Source: Russula earlei (Eukaryota; Basidiomycota; Agaricomycetes; Russulales; Russulaceae). Taken from it: a stretch of DNA of 64,000 nucleotides. The notes under the pieces are model-generated. The model worked only from the letters and a program-made list of their open reading frames with translations. It did no database searches and was not told the origin of the DNA. The DNA is taken from assembly GCA_025769875.1 (NCBI GenBank), contig JAGFNK010000100.1, forward strand, positions 62,001-126,000. Direction: 5' to 3'. Position numbers and translations under genes: made by a program. Positions 10,591-22,116 of this stretch are shown piece by piece. Positions within the stretch are counted from its first letter, which is position 1. The number at the start of each line of letters is the position of its first letter.

Positions 10591-13042
10591 CGACGTTCGC
10601 GCCGCCCCACCAGACATTTACCTCCCATCCGTCGGCTATTGAGCAGTTGGCGCCTCTCGTCGTCGTCCTTTCCGTCCCCCTTCTCGTCCTCTACGGCCGA
10701 AACTACTTCCGCGAATTCGCCTTCCACATGCTCGCCATCGCCACTTCAGTACTGCCCTGGAACTGGTTATCGATACACGACTATGAGCTTGAATCCTCCC
10801 TTTCCAAGCCCAAGCCCAAGAAGAAAGCCCCCATCCGCACTCGCGCGCAGCAGCTGGTTGCGACATCGGATAGTCGTCCTGGTGCGTTCAGTACCAGTCG
10901 CCTGTGGCGCGCACAATTTGAAAACATCTCAAACTTATCTGTGATACTTCAGAACCCGAGAAGAGCGCGTTCTATCCCGGGCTTGTCAACATATCTGGGA
11001 CATATTGCTTCATGAACTCGACCATGCAGGTGCGTCGCCCACCCGCCACGGCATGCCGTCCAATCCCAGTGCGCCTCTAACCCACTGACCCGCGCGTGCT
11101 GTAGGCCCTCGCCTCTCTATCTTACCTGCGACCACACATAGATGGTATATACTTCAAAGCGGAGGCGGTCGACGTACCCACGCCAGTCGTCGACGCCCTG
11201 CGCGATCTCCTGCACGGTGCGATATGATCCATATCCCCCCCCCCCCCCCTCCCACGCTCCTTGGCCGCTCTCCCAACCCGCATGACCCCCCCTCCCCACC
11301 AGAACTCAACAACCCTTCCTCTCACTATCGCTCCATCCGGCCCGTCAACATGATCGCTGCGCTCTCGCATCCCGAGCCGGGCAGGCGCAGCCCACTCTTC
11401 TTGTCACGCGAACACCAGGACGCGCAGGAGCTCTTCCAGCTCGTCTCGGAGTACATCAAGAAAGAGGCGACGACCGTGGATCGTGAGGGCGCGCGAGACC
11501 TCGGCTTTGGTTCGCTCGGCTCTCTTTCGTCTTCGATCGCTCCCTCGACGGGCCTCGATGTGTCCAAGGGCGTCTTCGACGGCCTCACCGCAAACCGTCG
11601 TAGTTGCTGTGAGTGCGGCTACACCGAGGCGGTCATGCACTTTCTATTTGACAACTGGCAGCTCACCGTCCCTCGTGCCGTGCGTCCCGTTTCCCGTTTC
11701 CTCTCTTACGCTCCACGCTGAGCGGCAGCGTCCCAGGCGAGCTGTAGACTCGAGGATTGCCTCATGGACTACACACGCCTGGAGGTCTTGACGGACTGCA
11801 TCTGCCGCAAGTGCTCAATGCGAGCGACTCTCCGCAGACTAGAGCAGGACGTAGAACGACTCACTGCGGAGGCTGCCAAGTCGTCAGTATCACAGTCGAA
11901 GAAGAAGCGTGTGCGCGAGGCCAGGCGACTCGCCCTTCGCCTCAAAACCGCACTAGAGGAGGGACGGATCGAGGAAGACGTCAAGGGTGTCAAGATAGAG
12001 AAGGTGATCTCCAGAGCTTCCACCAAGCAAGCCATGGTCGCGCGGGTAAGTGACGTTCACTCGTTATCAGAACCCCTCGGAACGGGGGATCCAACCCGCA
12101 CTCCTTGTTCAGCCTCCACCTGTACTCGCACTACACCTCAATCGCTCCGTGCACTTCGGTGCATATGCGTCCAAAAACTCGGCGCGAGTGCAATTCCCAG
12201 AGGTGCTCGACCTGACTCCATTCACAACCTCGGGCATGCTCTCCACGTCACCATCATTCCCTATCTCGTCGCATATACCCTCTGCCACCGCCTCTCTGGT
12301 CACCACCCTAACAACCAAAGCACACAACCTTCTGCCGCAACCCCCGCGCGTACTGTACCGCCTCGCGGCGGTGGTGTGCCACTACGGCCAGCACTCTTTC
12401 GGACACTACGTCTGTTATCGGCGCAAGCCGTGGGGGGCGGAGCGCATCGTTCCGCCGCGGCTGGATGAACCCCCCGCGGGGCCTGGGAAGGGCTGGCTGC
12501 GCGCGAGCGACGACGCCGTACGCGAGGTTGGGATAGAGGCTGTTTTGCAGGAGGGCTCGGGGGCATTTATGCTCTTTTACGAACGCGTGAGGAACGAAGA
12601 GAAGGACGAGCCACCCATCGGGTCCCCGCGTTCCGGTGCGGAGGATGAGGGGGGGGAGACACGGACACACCGCTTGCAGGGCGCGCTGAAACGGGAGTCG
12701 GACGAGGAGGAGGAGAGGATGGAGGGTCAGGGTCAGGGTCAGACCCCGGTGATCAAGGCGCGGGTTGTGCGGAGCGTGTCGCTCGGGTTGGAGGATGACG
12801 TCGAGGGTGCGTCGTTGTCGGCGTCTGTGACCGTGAAGCAGGAGGCGGTGGATCTCGATGATGTGGAGGCACGGTCGCTGTCATCGTTGCGTGCACCTGC
12901 CGAGACGGAGCGGACCGAGGTCGAGGCGAAGCCCACTGTCGAGGCGCCCACGTCGACGATCCCCCCCGACACGTCGCCGTCAATACCCGACGCACCTTTG
13001 GTGGACGATCCGCCGATAGCAGTGGTGGACCTTGGGGAGTAG
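10587..13042 (+). CDS. Ubiquitin-specific protease, UBP16/USP30-like, membrane-anchored
   Basis: Cysteine deubiquitinase (peptidase C19). An N-terminal hydrophobic segment (LAPLVVVLSVPLLVLYG) precedes the catalytic core, as in outer-membrane-anchored UBP16/USP30 types. The Cys box reads GLVNISGTYCFMNSTMQ (about 10980-11030), followed by ALASLSYLRPHID. REHQDAQELFQLV marks the Asp/Glu-linked box. Two CxxC pairs (CCECGYTEA, CICRKCSM) form a zinc site. The His box is HYGQHSFGHYVCYRR, with WLRASDD and GAFMLFYER after it. A long acidic, low-complexity tail follows to the stop at 13042. Several short introns separate the blocks. The start ATG at 10587 overlaps the proposed CDC7 stop, so one of the two ends may be mis-set. 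Confidence 0.82.
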
Positions 13043-13546
13043 CAAGACCACCTCATCGCCGCGCTGCCTCGCCCGGGTTCGCACGCATTGCATTGTGCTC
13101 TACGTGGCTACTACTACTACTACACCTTCGTGGCATTGTCCTCGTGTGGATTGCTTTGCCGTGTATACGTTTATGCGTTTAATGCGAATTCATCGGAGTA
13201 GCCTCGGCTCAGGCTCACACGCAAAACGACATGACATGGACAGCGGATGGTCAGGGCATCATCACATTTCGCAACGTGGTAAAGTGAGCAGCAGGCCAGC
13301 AAATAATAATGATACACACAGTCCCTCGTCCTCTGCGGTACTGTAGGTAACAGGCAAAAAAAAAAAAAAAAACTAACGGTACGAGAGATAAGGGCAGAGT
13401 TTCCGGCGTAGGTTGGAATTTCCAGAGGTACAGTGGACGGGCGGAACGGGTCCCGTTAAGCATTCCCAGGCCCAGGGTCCGCGGTCACACTTCCCGAGGT
13501 ATGATGGTTGGGCCCCTTCGATAGGACGGGACGCGTCGTTTCCCAA
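13043..13546. other. Intergenic, 3' flanks of convergent genes
   Basis: Holds an A17 run near 13355. No coding sequence was recognised. Confidence 0.5.
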
Positions 13547-13987
13547 TCACCAGTAAACGTGGCGCTCGATGGTCTGGGGCTTGGACCTCGTGTAGATCGT
13601 GCGCTTGACGCGGGTCACGCTGGGGTACCATGCTCTGTAGACATCGCCCGGCTCGAACTGGACCTCGACTATCTGCCTGCCCTGCATGACGCATCAGGAA
13701 ACGGATACGTGCGACCCGAACGACGGGAGAGGAGGAAAGGGGGGGTGGGGGGGGAGGTCACGTACGAGGTAGTCGTAGTACGAGCCGATGACGAGGCCCT
13801 CACGACGGCCGTAGACGCCGTTGTTGACGGTGACGATGTCGCCGGGCTGTGCGTGAGCGTGAGCGTGAGGGTGGATGAGGAACCCGGGTGTATGGGCAGC
13901 GTATTTTATTGGAATATCATTTAGCGATCGACGTGATCGGGCGTGATGGACGGTTCAAGTACGCACCGTGATATCGTCGCTGGACAT
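13547..13987 (-). CDS. Small unknown protein with SH3-like beta pattern
   Basis: Three exons assemble in frame to about 78 residues. The first encodes MSSDDIT. The second reads PGDIVTVNNGVYGRREGLVI and GSYYDYL. The third reads GRQIVEVQFEPGDVYRAWYP then SVTRVKRTIYTRSKPQ and ends HVYW. Junctions are GTGCGT...GCACAG and GTACGT...ATGCAG. The alternating hydrophobic/polar strands with two PGD-type turns suggest a small SH3-like or KOW-like barrel, but I do not recognise the family. The protein is basic at the C-terminus. It lies convergent with the deubiquitinase gene and upstream of MOB1. No function is proposed. Confidence 0.6.
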
Positions 13988-14848
13988 GAAAGCGGCGTTG
14001 GAGGGTTCGGTAGGGGCTTTGACGGTTGTGTTGCTTTGATGTTGATGGAGGGGAAAGGGGGGGAATAACGGGCGGGGGAATCGTTGCGAAGAAGGGAAAG
14101 TGACCGCGGAGGGATTTTTATAGGGCCAGGTACCACCCAAGAGAAGAAGATAATAATGATGCCGTCGTTTCTCGCTCGTGCCCGGTGCGGCATGCACGCG
14201 GCCTTGGCGAGGCCTGCTAGTACCCTCTTTCTTTTCCATATTTATTGACCATTCCGAGAAACCTTACACGGACTGAGCCCGTGCACTCCCCCCAAGCGTT
14301 TTATACAACACCAGGGATTCCAGGATGCAACAAAAAGGACGGATGAATTTGGGCGGGCGCGGCTATTTTCGTCCTTTATTGTTCCTGATTCGAGTTGACG
14401 TCTAACGCCTCGTGTCCTCCATCACCACGTGTCCGGTCCGGTGTCGGGCTAGCGGCGGCCCCACCCGGAAGTGCAATCTCGCGTGAATTTATTTGATTTG
14501 TGTGAGTAATTCGCGGCGTGACGACGCTGCTGTAAATGCAAGTCAGGTCAAAAATCCAGATGGTTTGCAGCTGAAAACCGATATAATCATGAAGTACTTG
14601 CGTGCCGATGAGCATGCAGACCGAGCAATGGACGCAATGATGGGTCTGATTACCGGTTACCTCATAGCTCCATGTCTCTACCCACGTGGTGATCCATGAG
14701 ACGCCAGCATGTCCATGTCCAAGACGGAATGTTGATCATCACGACAGCATTTGCCAATCGCATAACCTCGTCCCGATATGTACCGTATTATTGTCAATCC
14801 CAAATCTACATGGCAAAAAGTGGGTATATCAGTGAATCTGTGCATGAT
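13988..14848. other. Intergenic, no gene seen
   Basis: 5' flank of the small unknown gene and 3' flank of MOB1. ORFs here are shadows or low-complexity. Confidence 0.45.
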
Positions 14849-15935
14849 TCATCGATTCTTATCCTCTGCAAGGATTGCCTCGTTCAGCTCATCCAGTGGT
14901 GCCAACTCTTTCTTTTCCACGAGATCAAACTGCACGCCCGGTGAGTCATGTACATCCTGCGTGCCTGATGATGGGGGACATACCTCGTTGATGAAGAGGA
15001 AAAAGTGGCGATAGCTCGTATTAAGGTGTGCTTGGATACGTCAATGGAATGGGAAGCAGCCTCGAAAACATCTAAGACGCACCTTCGATGCCAAGCGCAC
15101 ATATCTGATCAAAGTGATTGCTATATATGTGGGCGTACACGCGAAACAGTCGTCGCACGATGGTGCGCACGGTGTCCTTGAACGTTCGAGGGAACGGCAC
15201 ACCTGCGAATTCGTCAGGCCGCGCCGAGGAACCGGGATAGCATGGGGTGAATACCGATGGCATTCGGGAAGACGGCCTCGTCGTCAAGGATGCTCTGCGT
15301 CCAGTTCATGAGTGCGTCGACATACTCTGGCGCGGGAAGTTTCGTGGGTCGCTTGTAACGCACGCCATCTTCCCAGAGGTACTCGTATCTGATCCATAAA
15401 AACGTCGATCATCACGATAATGGATTGGCGCGCTTTGGAAGCTTACCGAGGGCCCGCAGACATGATCGGGCACTGCGAGAGCGTCATCGTTCAGTGACAG
15501 AACCGAGCAAAGGGGAGATCGGACCTCCTGAGGAGTGCAGAATTCAGTCACTGTGCCGTAGAGCATGTTGAGGTGGTTGAAGAAATCGACGGCTAGGACG
15601 ACGACGGTCATCGGCCCAATGATGGAGGCTGGACCGACCGACGCGACTCACCGTGGACGGCGAGCCATTCGTTAAGATCCTCGCCTTCTGGAAGCTTTAC
15701 CGCAAGGCGCAAATTCCCGGAACCCTTGGGAGAGTCAACCCGTCGAATACGATATCGTGCGATGAGAACACACTAGCGTGGCTTCGGCATATTTCCGGAG
15801 CTGGTACTGCTTGGTACCCTCGGGTACATCTCTGCGTGGCTTGAAAGTGCGTGTCTTACCTCTGTCAAGGGTGAGTAATTAGATCTTGACTCGCGATGAT
15901 AAATCATGTCCTTACAGGCCGAAGAATGTCGACAT
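14849..15935 (-). CDS. MOB1: MOB1 kinase activator
   Basis: Mob1/phocein protein that activates NDR/LATS (Dbf2/Sid2) kinases in mitotic exit and septation. Seven or so short exons assemble: MSTFFGL, GKTRTFKPRRDVPEGTKQYQ, LRKYAEATL, GSGNLRLAVKLPEGEDLNEW, VDFFNHLNMLYGTVTEFCTP, then YEYLWEDGVRYKR-type sequence, ILDDEAVFPNAIG, VPFPRTFKDTVRTIVRRLFR, VYAHIYSNHFDQICALGIEA, HLNTSYRHFFLFINE, FDLVEKKELAPLDELNE, ending EDKNR. The zinc-binding Cys/His set is visible (FCTP cysteine, HIYSNH histidines). Length and every block match the family closely. The gene appears intact. Confidence 0.92.
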
Positions 15936-16046
15936 AGTTGGGTGTGGTCGCAAAGTCACATGTCACATCACGCTCCACGTTTCACTGGAATGACCGATGA
16001 CCGATGACCGAACAGCCAGAGATGATACAGCCTGGGGTCCATTTCC

Positions 16047-17090
16047 ATGTCGCGCATACTGTTTGTCTTGACTTCTGCTTCAAAATATCTTCTCGGTGAA
16101 CCAGCTGTAACTATTAATATTCAGTTGACACCCCTACGCATCCTGAACAGCATTATGACAGGGATGGCTCCTTCCTGGCATATCCTTACTATGTCCTGTC
16201 TCCGCACCTTGCTATCGACTTCGCTTCCCCAGCTGGGCCAAATCCTCCTCTGGACCCTGCTAACGTCGAGGTAGATGAAATTGCGACATACGTCACGATA
16301 CGACGTCTTCGATCGTATTTCTCCAAAAACGATGACGAGAGCCAGCGCTTTCTGAACGATCCCATTCCCAAGTCTCTTCTCGAGAATACAAAGGCTCTGG
16401 GCCCGTTTCGTGTAGAGCGTTATGTGGCGATTTTCTACGTCGGTGGACATGGTCCGGTACTTGACCTTGTGACGAACGAGACGAACATCCAATTGGCAAA
16501 TGAAGTGCGGCCAAGTCATATACTAGTATGGGGGTTGTTTCTCTGGCTTACGTTTCTCCTAGTTCTACCGCTCTGGAAAGCTTGTTTCCGCCGTCTGCCA
16601 TGGCACTGCGTAAGTGGAGAAGCACAAGACGCCGGCTTCCACGAGCACTGGCTAAACGTAAGTGCCCTTGTAGGTGTTACAGGGACGGATGGCAAATCTA
16701 TCTTCAATGGCAAGGTCGTCCTCCAATGCCGAAGAAGAGCAAATCGGTAAAGTGAAGGTTAGTCATATCTGTCAAGGTGAGTCTACTGCAACGGAAAATA
16801 GAACATTCCGTTCTTGCTTGAAGACAGCGTTAAATCACTTGGCACGTATGAGAAAGCGACCAAGCCATTCTGGGTTCGTACCATTGTAGCGATTCTCTCG
16901 GCCATCCGTTAACGTAGATGTGCATCCACAGCCAAAAGTTGTCCATTCCGGTAACCTGATTACTGGACAGAACCCACCATCATCTAGGCCCATTGCTGAA
17001 GAGATTTCGAAGACCCTGCAAGACCAGTTGTTAGGCTGTAATACACATAAAAAGTCAGAGAAGCTGGACTTGTTAATAACATACGAATGA
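16047..17090 (+). pseudogene. DJ-1/PfpI family (Hsp31-like) gene with one frameshift
   Basis: Class I glutamine-amidotransferase-like fold of the Hsp31/DJ-1 type (glyoxalase III or chaperone). Exons read: MSRILFVLTSASKYLLGEPA; DGSFLAYPYYVLSPHLAIDF; RYVAIFYVGGHGPVLDLVTN; the nucleophile elbow SGKLVSAVCHGTA; ALVGVTGTDGKSIFNGK; SSNAEEEQIGKVK; IPFLLEDSVKSLGTYEKATK; and SGNLITGQNPPSSRPIAEEI. The nucleophile Cys and the following His are present. Between FNGK and SSNAEEE (about 16711-16722) the frame shifts by one base and the expected VTGF-like residues are missing, so the protein would stop soon after. This is either a recent pseudogene or a sequence error. All five inferred introns keep good splice sites, which argues for recent loss. 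Confidence 0.75.
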
Positions 17091-17557
17091 CTTTGGTCTG
17101 GAAATAAATGAAGGAAATAAATATTTTCGCTAATCTTTGCCCGAGCCCGAGGTAGAAGCTCACTTCCACGATCACGCAAAGTACCACCACAAGCGCAATA
17201 CTACGCCACGTAAACAAATGACTGATACGTGCCCGAAGGAGGCCAGTAAGCTACTCGCCAGTAATCACAACCCTTGTTTCCAAACCGGTTGATTCGGCTG
17301 GTTTAAACATCCAAGGGCCGTGGTACTACATTCTTATTAACCCCCCCCCCCGCACACAACCGCATCGATCACGTGTCCCAAGGCCCTACTGGCATTCAGT
17401 TCCCACAATTCGCAACATCACGACTGTGGATGCGATGACGAATATGTCAAAGGAGTTACAGGAGCCGTTGGCCAATAGAAAGTCGACGTCAAGTTGTCAC
17501 CAGGCCTTCCCATGTCGCAACCGGAGAAGGACATGTCGTTCTCACTGGACCGGGAAG
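17091..17557. other. Intergenic, no gene seen
   Basis: Contains a C12 tract near 17341. No coding signal was recognised. Confidence 0.45.
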
Positions 17558-17559
17558 TG

Positions 17560-17679
17560 CATCAGGAAAAACGTCCTTTGCTAGCGAGTGATAATGTGGA
17601 AATAACAACGTAATTATCTCCGGCTAACCTCTCGCTAGCACTCGCTAGCACTCGCTAGCAAAGGAGGTTTTTCCTGATG
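17560..17679. mobile_element. 120-bp foldback/MITE, element C
   Basis: Both ends begin CATCAGGAAAAAC. The left 31 bp (17560-17590) and the right end are inverted copies with a single mismatch. The right arm carries three direct copies of a CTAGCACTCG unit. A TG dinucleotide is repeated on both flanks (17558-17559 and 17680-17681), consistent with a 2-bp target-site duplication. There is no coding capacity. The same terminal sequence bounds the 2.8-kb insertion at 48,927-51,730, so this looks like a non-autonomous relative. Confidence 0.75.
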
Positions 17680-17681
17680 TG

Positions 17682-19327
17682 GCTACTGGCTAGGCCATGT
17701 GCATTCCTGTAACATAAAAACTGGAGGATCTGCTAGTCCCTTCTTGTGAAGGACACCTTCGGATCATTAGGTGCCTTTGCTCTGGCGAGGCTTGAGGGCC
17801 TTGGCTTGAATTCTTGCAATCGCAGCTGAGCTGAGCTTCACGCTGATATAGCATCGAATGGCGCCTCTGAGGGGACATATTTGCACCCGAGCTGCTACTA
17901 GTAACTGAGGTATCCGCTTCGGCAAGTGGGTGGTGACCTCCGTTACCTGGCCATTGACTGGGACGACTCGGACATGGGACTGTACTCGAGCAATAAGTGG
18001 ATTCCCAAGTACCACAGGGTTATGGGACGCGACAAGTAAGGATCAGGGGCGACTCCACTCACAATCAGACGGTACCACCACCCAACCCAAACAACCCAAC
18101 GGACTAGAAGTGGCCGACACCGGACCGGTGCGAAGACAGCGAACCAGCGTCACATTCGCGGCGGGATTAAGCGACGACCGCTGGGAAATCCGTCCCGACC
18201 AGTCCCGAGCTCGGTCGGGGTCCGCTGCCATGGAAGGCCGGCGCTTGCGGTGCGCGCATTCAGCGGCTATTTCTCACCCTGAACCGACGCCTGCCCAAGC
18301 CCAACACATGCCAGTGCCGCCCCCCCCCCGCCCCCCCTCTCTTCCGAAAAAAAAATCCCGACCGGTCGTCCTGCCAGTCGGCGAGCGCTTGAAGGGCTTG
18401 TGGGTCAGATCATAATATTGATACGAGGAGACCATCTATCTCCCCCATCCCTCCACCCGCTCCACCTCTCCACCGCCACACGAGCGAGCTAGCTCGTCAC
18501 GGTGCCAAGTGCCGAAAGGAAAAAAAAAAAAAAGGCGTCCTCGGGTTGATGGCGCAAATGAGTCCACCACGGCCTTGGCCCCCCCTCTCTCGTGGAGAAG
18601 AAAGAACAGGCCGGAGCCGTTCGAAGGGCGGGGCAGCGAGGGCGTTTAGAGCGGGTCATCGTCGGCTACCTACTTCTCGGAGCCATGCCATTTTATCCCG
18701 CGAGTTCGGCGCACGCGATGCCGGCCATGTTGCCTGGACCCCCCCCCCCCCCCTTCTTCCTGCCCCCACGAAACGACCTGCCCCTCTATCGCGGCGGCCC
18801 TGCCCGGGGACGAACCCATCGAGTCGCTCGGCGGCACCGGAAAAAGCGCGCACGATGGGCTTGGCCGATCCCCAGCCCCGGAGTGAAGGTGTTTTTCCCC
18901 GTTCTTCGCCTACAGCCCGCGTTCGGCTACTCTCTTTATATAGGACCGTGAGGCAATGTCCATCTCGTTCCCACCAAATGTACAGATTTACTGCATGTGG
19001 CGTTTCGCATTTCTGGCCTATCACCGCTTCTGGGTTCAACGAAAGCCGATGACCGCGTGAGCTCAGAATATTTCAGCACGAGGTGCGACCGAGTCTACCC
19101 TCATCCTGCTCTTGGAACAGTCGGTGATGGTAGAATTTACACAGTCGTTGGGAGATCAGTGGACCGCCAAGTCGAGACCAATATAATTGTGGGGTCATCC
19201 ACCAAGCAAGTCCCGTAATGCCATTCATAGCGTAATACCATTCACAGGACAAAACTATCATTCGAACTCCCTCCGCAACAAGTGATCAATTCTTCAAAGA
19301 GGCTTCTCGATGTGTCAAGCTGCCTGT
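17682..19327. other. 1.6 kb without a recognised gene
   Basis: GC-rich in the centre with C, A and mixed homopolymer runs (near 18,320, 18,525 and 18,740). ORFs on the plus strand are Pro/Arg/Ser-rich and overlap in several frames, as expected by chance in GC-rich DNA. Confidence 0.4.
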
Positions 19328-19692
19328 TCAGGAAACACCATACGTCTTAAAGTGTTCCAAAGCTTGCTTCGCCGCAGCACGCTTCGCAGTACCTTTGTCA
19401 TTGCCCGTCCCTTCGCCGTAAGTAGCACCGCGGACTACAGGTGGGGATCAATTCGACGGTCTCGCGTTTCACTCAACGGGATAACGCTCACAGATGACTT
19501 TGGCGGTATGGACCGCATTGTGGTTCTTGCCCTCCTGGGTCATCGCATAGCGGAAGTAGGGGGTAAGATTTCCAGTTGGGTGTTGTTGCAGAAAGTTGTT
19601 AAGCTCGACGGCGTAGTCTGTTCAATTCGCTTGCGTTACAATACAGATACCCCGGATACTGAGCGTGTGTACTCACCAGTTTCTTCTACCAT
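19328..19692 (-). CDS. Small stand-alone dsRBD protein, copy D
   Basis: Fourth member of the family, about 13.5 kb from copy C. Exon 1 encodes MVEET. An intron GTGAGT...GAACAG leads to DYAVELNNFLQQHPTGNLTP, YFRYAMTQEGKNHNAVHTAK and V(I). A second intron (GTGAGC...CTGTAG) splits a T|TC codon at the same site as in A and B. The last exon gives RGATYGEGTGNDKGTAKRAA, AKQALEHFKTYGVS and the stop at 19328-19330. The alpha2 signature (G-T-G, K-x-x-A-K-R-A-A-A) is better kept here than in the tandem copies. RNA-binding residues look intact; role unknown. Confidence 0.75.
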
Positions 19693-22116
19693 GTTGTTTA
19701 TCGGTTAGTTTATGGCAATCTATAGCCTGAGTTGTCCTGGGTTGGGATGACCCCAGAGGATAACGACCCATCTAATATACTTTGTCGCATCCGTACTTTC
19801 CCAAACGAAGCTCGCCTTTCTCCCTTCCCTTAGGAAGATACTTGTACAGATCATCGTCCATTTTGGACAGTCCTACAGTCCGACAATGACAGCGTCAGGG
19901 CCAGGTGAAGGTCGAACGAGGTGATGACGCCGAGGTCAGTCAGGCCTACAGCTGTTGGGACGCAAGGTATGGCTCATTATGAATGTCCTTTTCAAAAATG
20001 AGCACCGCAGATCACATGGTGCCGCTGGCCACTGGAACCGTCTTCGTGAGTGTTCACAAAACAGCCAGAGGAAAGAAAAAAAGGGAGTCTCGAGAGGCGC
20101 AGTTGCCAGTGATTCGGCCACGAGATTTGATGTGCGCTCTCAGAAACAGATTTCGAGCGCCGTAAACGGGGCATGGAACGGTAGATATTCCGGGTCAATG
20201 GTGCTTTTGCGTTTTAGGAGGTAAACAGATGCCAATCAATGGCGGATTCGAAGGCGTTTAACGGGCGCTCACAAGGCTCGGTTATGTTCAGTATGAACTC
20301 CGCCTCAAAATTTCGAGAATTCCGCTGTCGCTGTCAGGGATGATGGATGATGTGGTACAAGACCCGCCGCAACAACACGTTCGGTCGTGCGCTCGTACGG
20401 GCAAACATTCCTCTACCACGATCCGAGTAGCACGGCAGCGTACAGCAACTCGAAAGAAGGCATCTGTTGATCAATGAGTGTGTTAATAGAGAAAGTTTCT
20501 ATAAGCGCGCTTACGTCTTATACAACTGGCGACAAGGATGACACTACGAGAATGCAACTATTCCAGCGGAGTTGTTCTCGAAGAGGGGCACCTTCTACCT
20601 CATTCACAATCCGTCACAGCGATGGCGACATGATGTTCATGTGTTTACATGTACATCTAAGCACATGGGTCGGTGATTGACGAATCACCGGAAATTTCCC
20701 AAGCTTGACTTCTGGTGGTGAATCTGAAGGTGTCATAAGGTCCAAGGGCCATACAGTGTCCATAGTACTGAGACCGACGGTTCATGGAGCCACAAAGCCG
20801 ATGAGGTTAGATAGGCGTAAGCGCCAGATAATGGTGGTCACAAGATGGACATAGTGAATATAGCGCCCATGCGGCGGATTGCTGTGCCCCGTAAAATTTC
20901 GGGTTCGGATCGGAGTAACAATTAATACACATATCATTGAACGGTGCATGAGGAATGGAGAGCCCCAGTCAATTGGCCCAGAGGTATACGGATGGCACGC
21001 ATCCTAACGGGGCCAAGTTGCCCTCGATTGATGAAAAATCGTGATCGTTTGCAGCGCGCTCTGGTTTGGAAAAAAACAGGCATGGGTATCGCCAAGACCC
21101 TCAGGCTTGTCCGCGATGGAAGTCGACCACGGGGTCTCTCTGTTGACAATAAGCTGGGGATCACGAGAAAAGAATCCGCTTTGGTTGAACTGGATTGATT
21201 TTCATGACTCATGTAGATGGAATGGAGAGGAATGAAAGAGCTGATGTGGTTCAGGGTGGGGGAGGGTCCCCATGAGCGGAAATTACGTGCATGGCTTGTA
21301 GGGGCGCATGGTCCGTCCAATGAATGCGGATTGACGGCAACGCTGCTGTACTGGCGCTTCAAAAGCCAACTCCCAGGCAATGAAGATCACAATCAGGTGC
21401 CTACATTTAGATAACCGTTCTCCTCAGCGCTGGCGCTTACAACTCGGGGGATATGGCTGTGATGTCGCTAGCCAAAAACTGATCCCCGACTTCGCGGAGT
21501 TTTGTACTCCTCGAATCAAACGATGGGCAGCAAGGTGATCAATTAAAGTAGCCGAGAGGCGACGAGAAGGCAACAGTGGCTGGGTGGGTATGGTGGCATG
21601 ATTGGAGGAAATTTTACAATGTAATAAGCTCAGATCAGATGCCGTGGGCACGGCGGGGTGTGCGTGCAAGGCATGTCGATTTCACTTGTGAACAGTACCG
21701 TGGCGCGGAGTATTCCGGACTGATATCCCAGACAGGGTAAGTTTGGCAACGTATATTTGTGCCGCGGATGCATCGGAGGGCTGTTCATACGAGTATCAGG
21801 TCAAAGTAAGCGAGATGAGGAGGATGAGCCCAACATCATGCTCTACTATCCGAGGGTTTGAAAACCCGTAAACTTCGGTAGTAGAATCAGAAATTTTTGA
21901 ACTGACGTAGCCGACACTGGTGGATACACCACTTTGACTGACATCGATCACCAGATCGCGGATGCACCAGAAAGGGACCTAAACCGAACAGCTGCAATTA
22001 CCATACTGCGTCTTAGAATCTCAGAACCGAATGGAGAACGCCACTGATTGTTGCATGATGACGGGAGTATGATTGATATCCGCAGGTTCACAAGTAGGAC
22101 AACAAGACCTGCCTGT
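19693..22116. other. 2.4 kb without a recognised gene
   Basis: No family motif in any frame and no clear repeat or tRNA. A minus-strand ORF at 20934-21380 (148 codons) has no recognisable feature. Confidence 0.4.

Noticed and set aside
17930..19052. Plus-strand ORFs of 120-170 codons
   Set aside because: GC-rich, Pro/Arg/Ser-rich, overlapping in several frames, and with no motif or homologous copy.
20934..21380. Minus-strand ORF of 148 codons
   Set aside because: No recognisable motif, no splice context and no neighbour relation. Left as intergenic.
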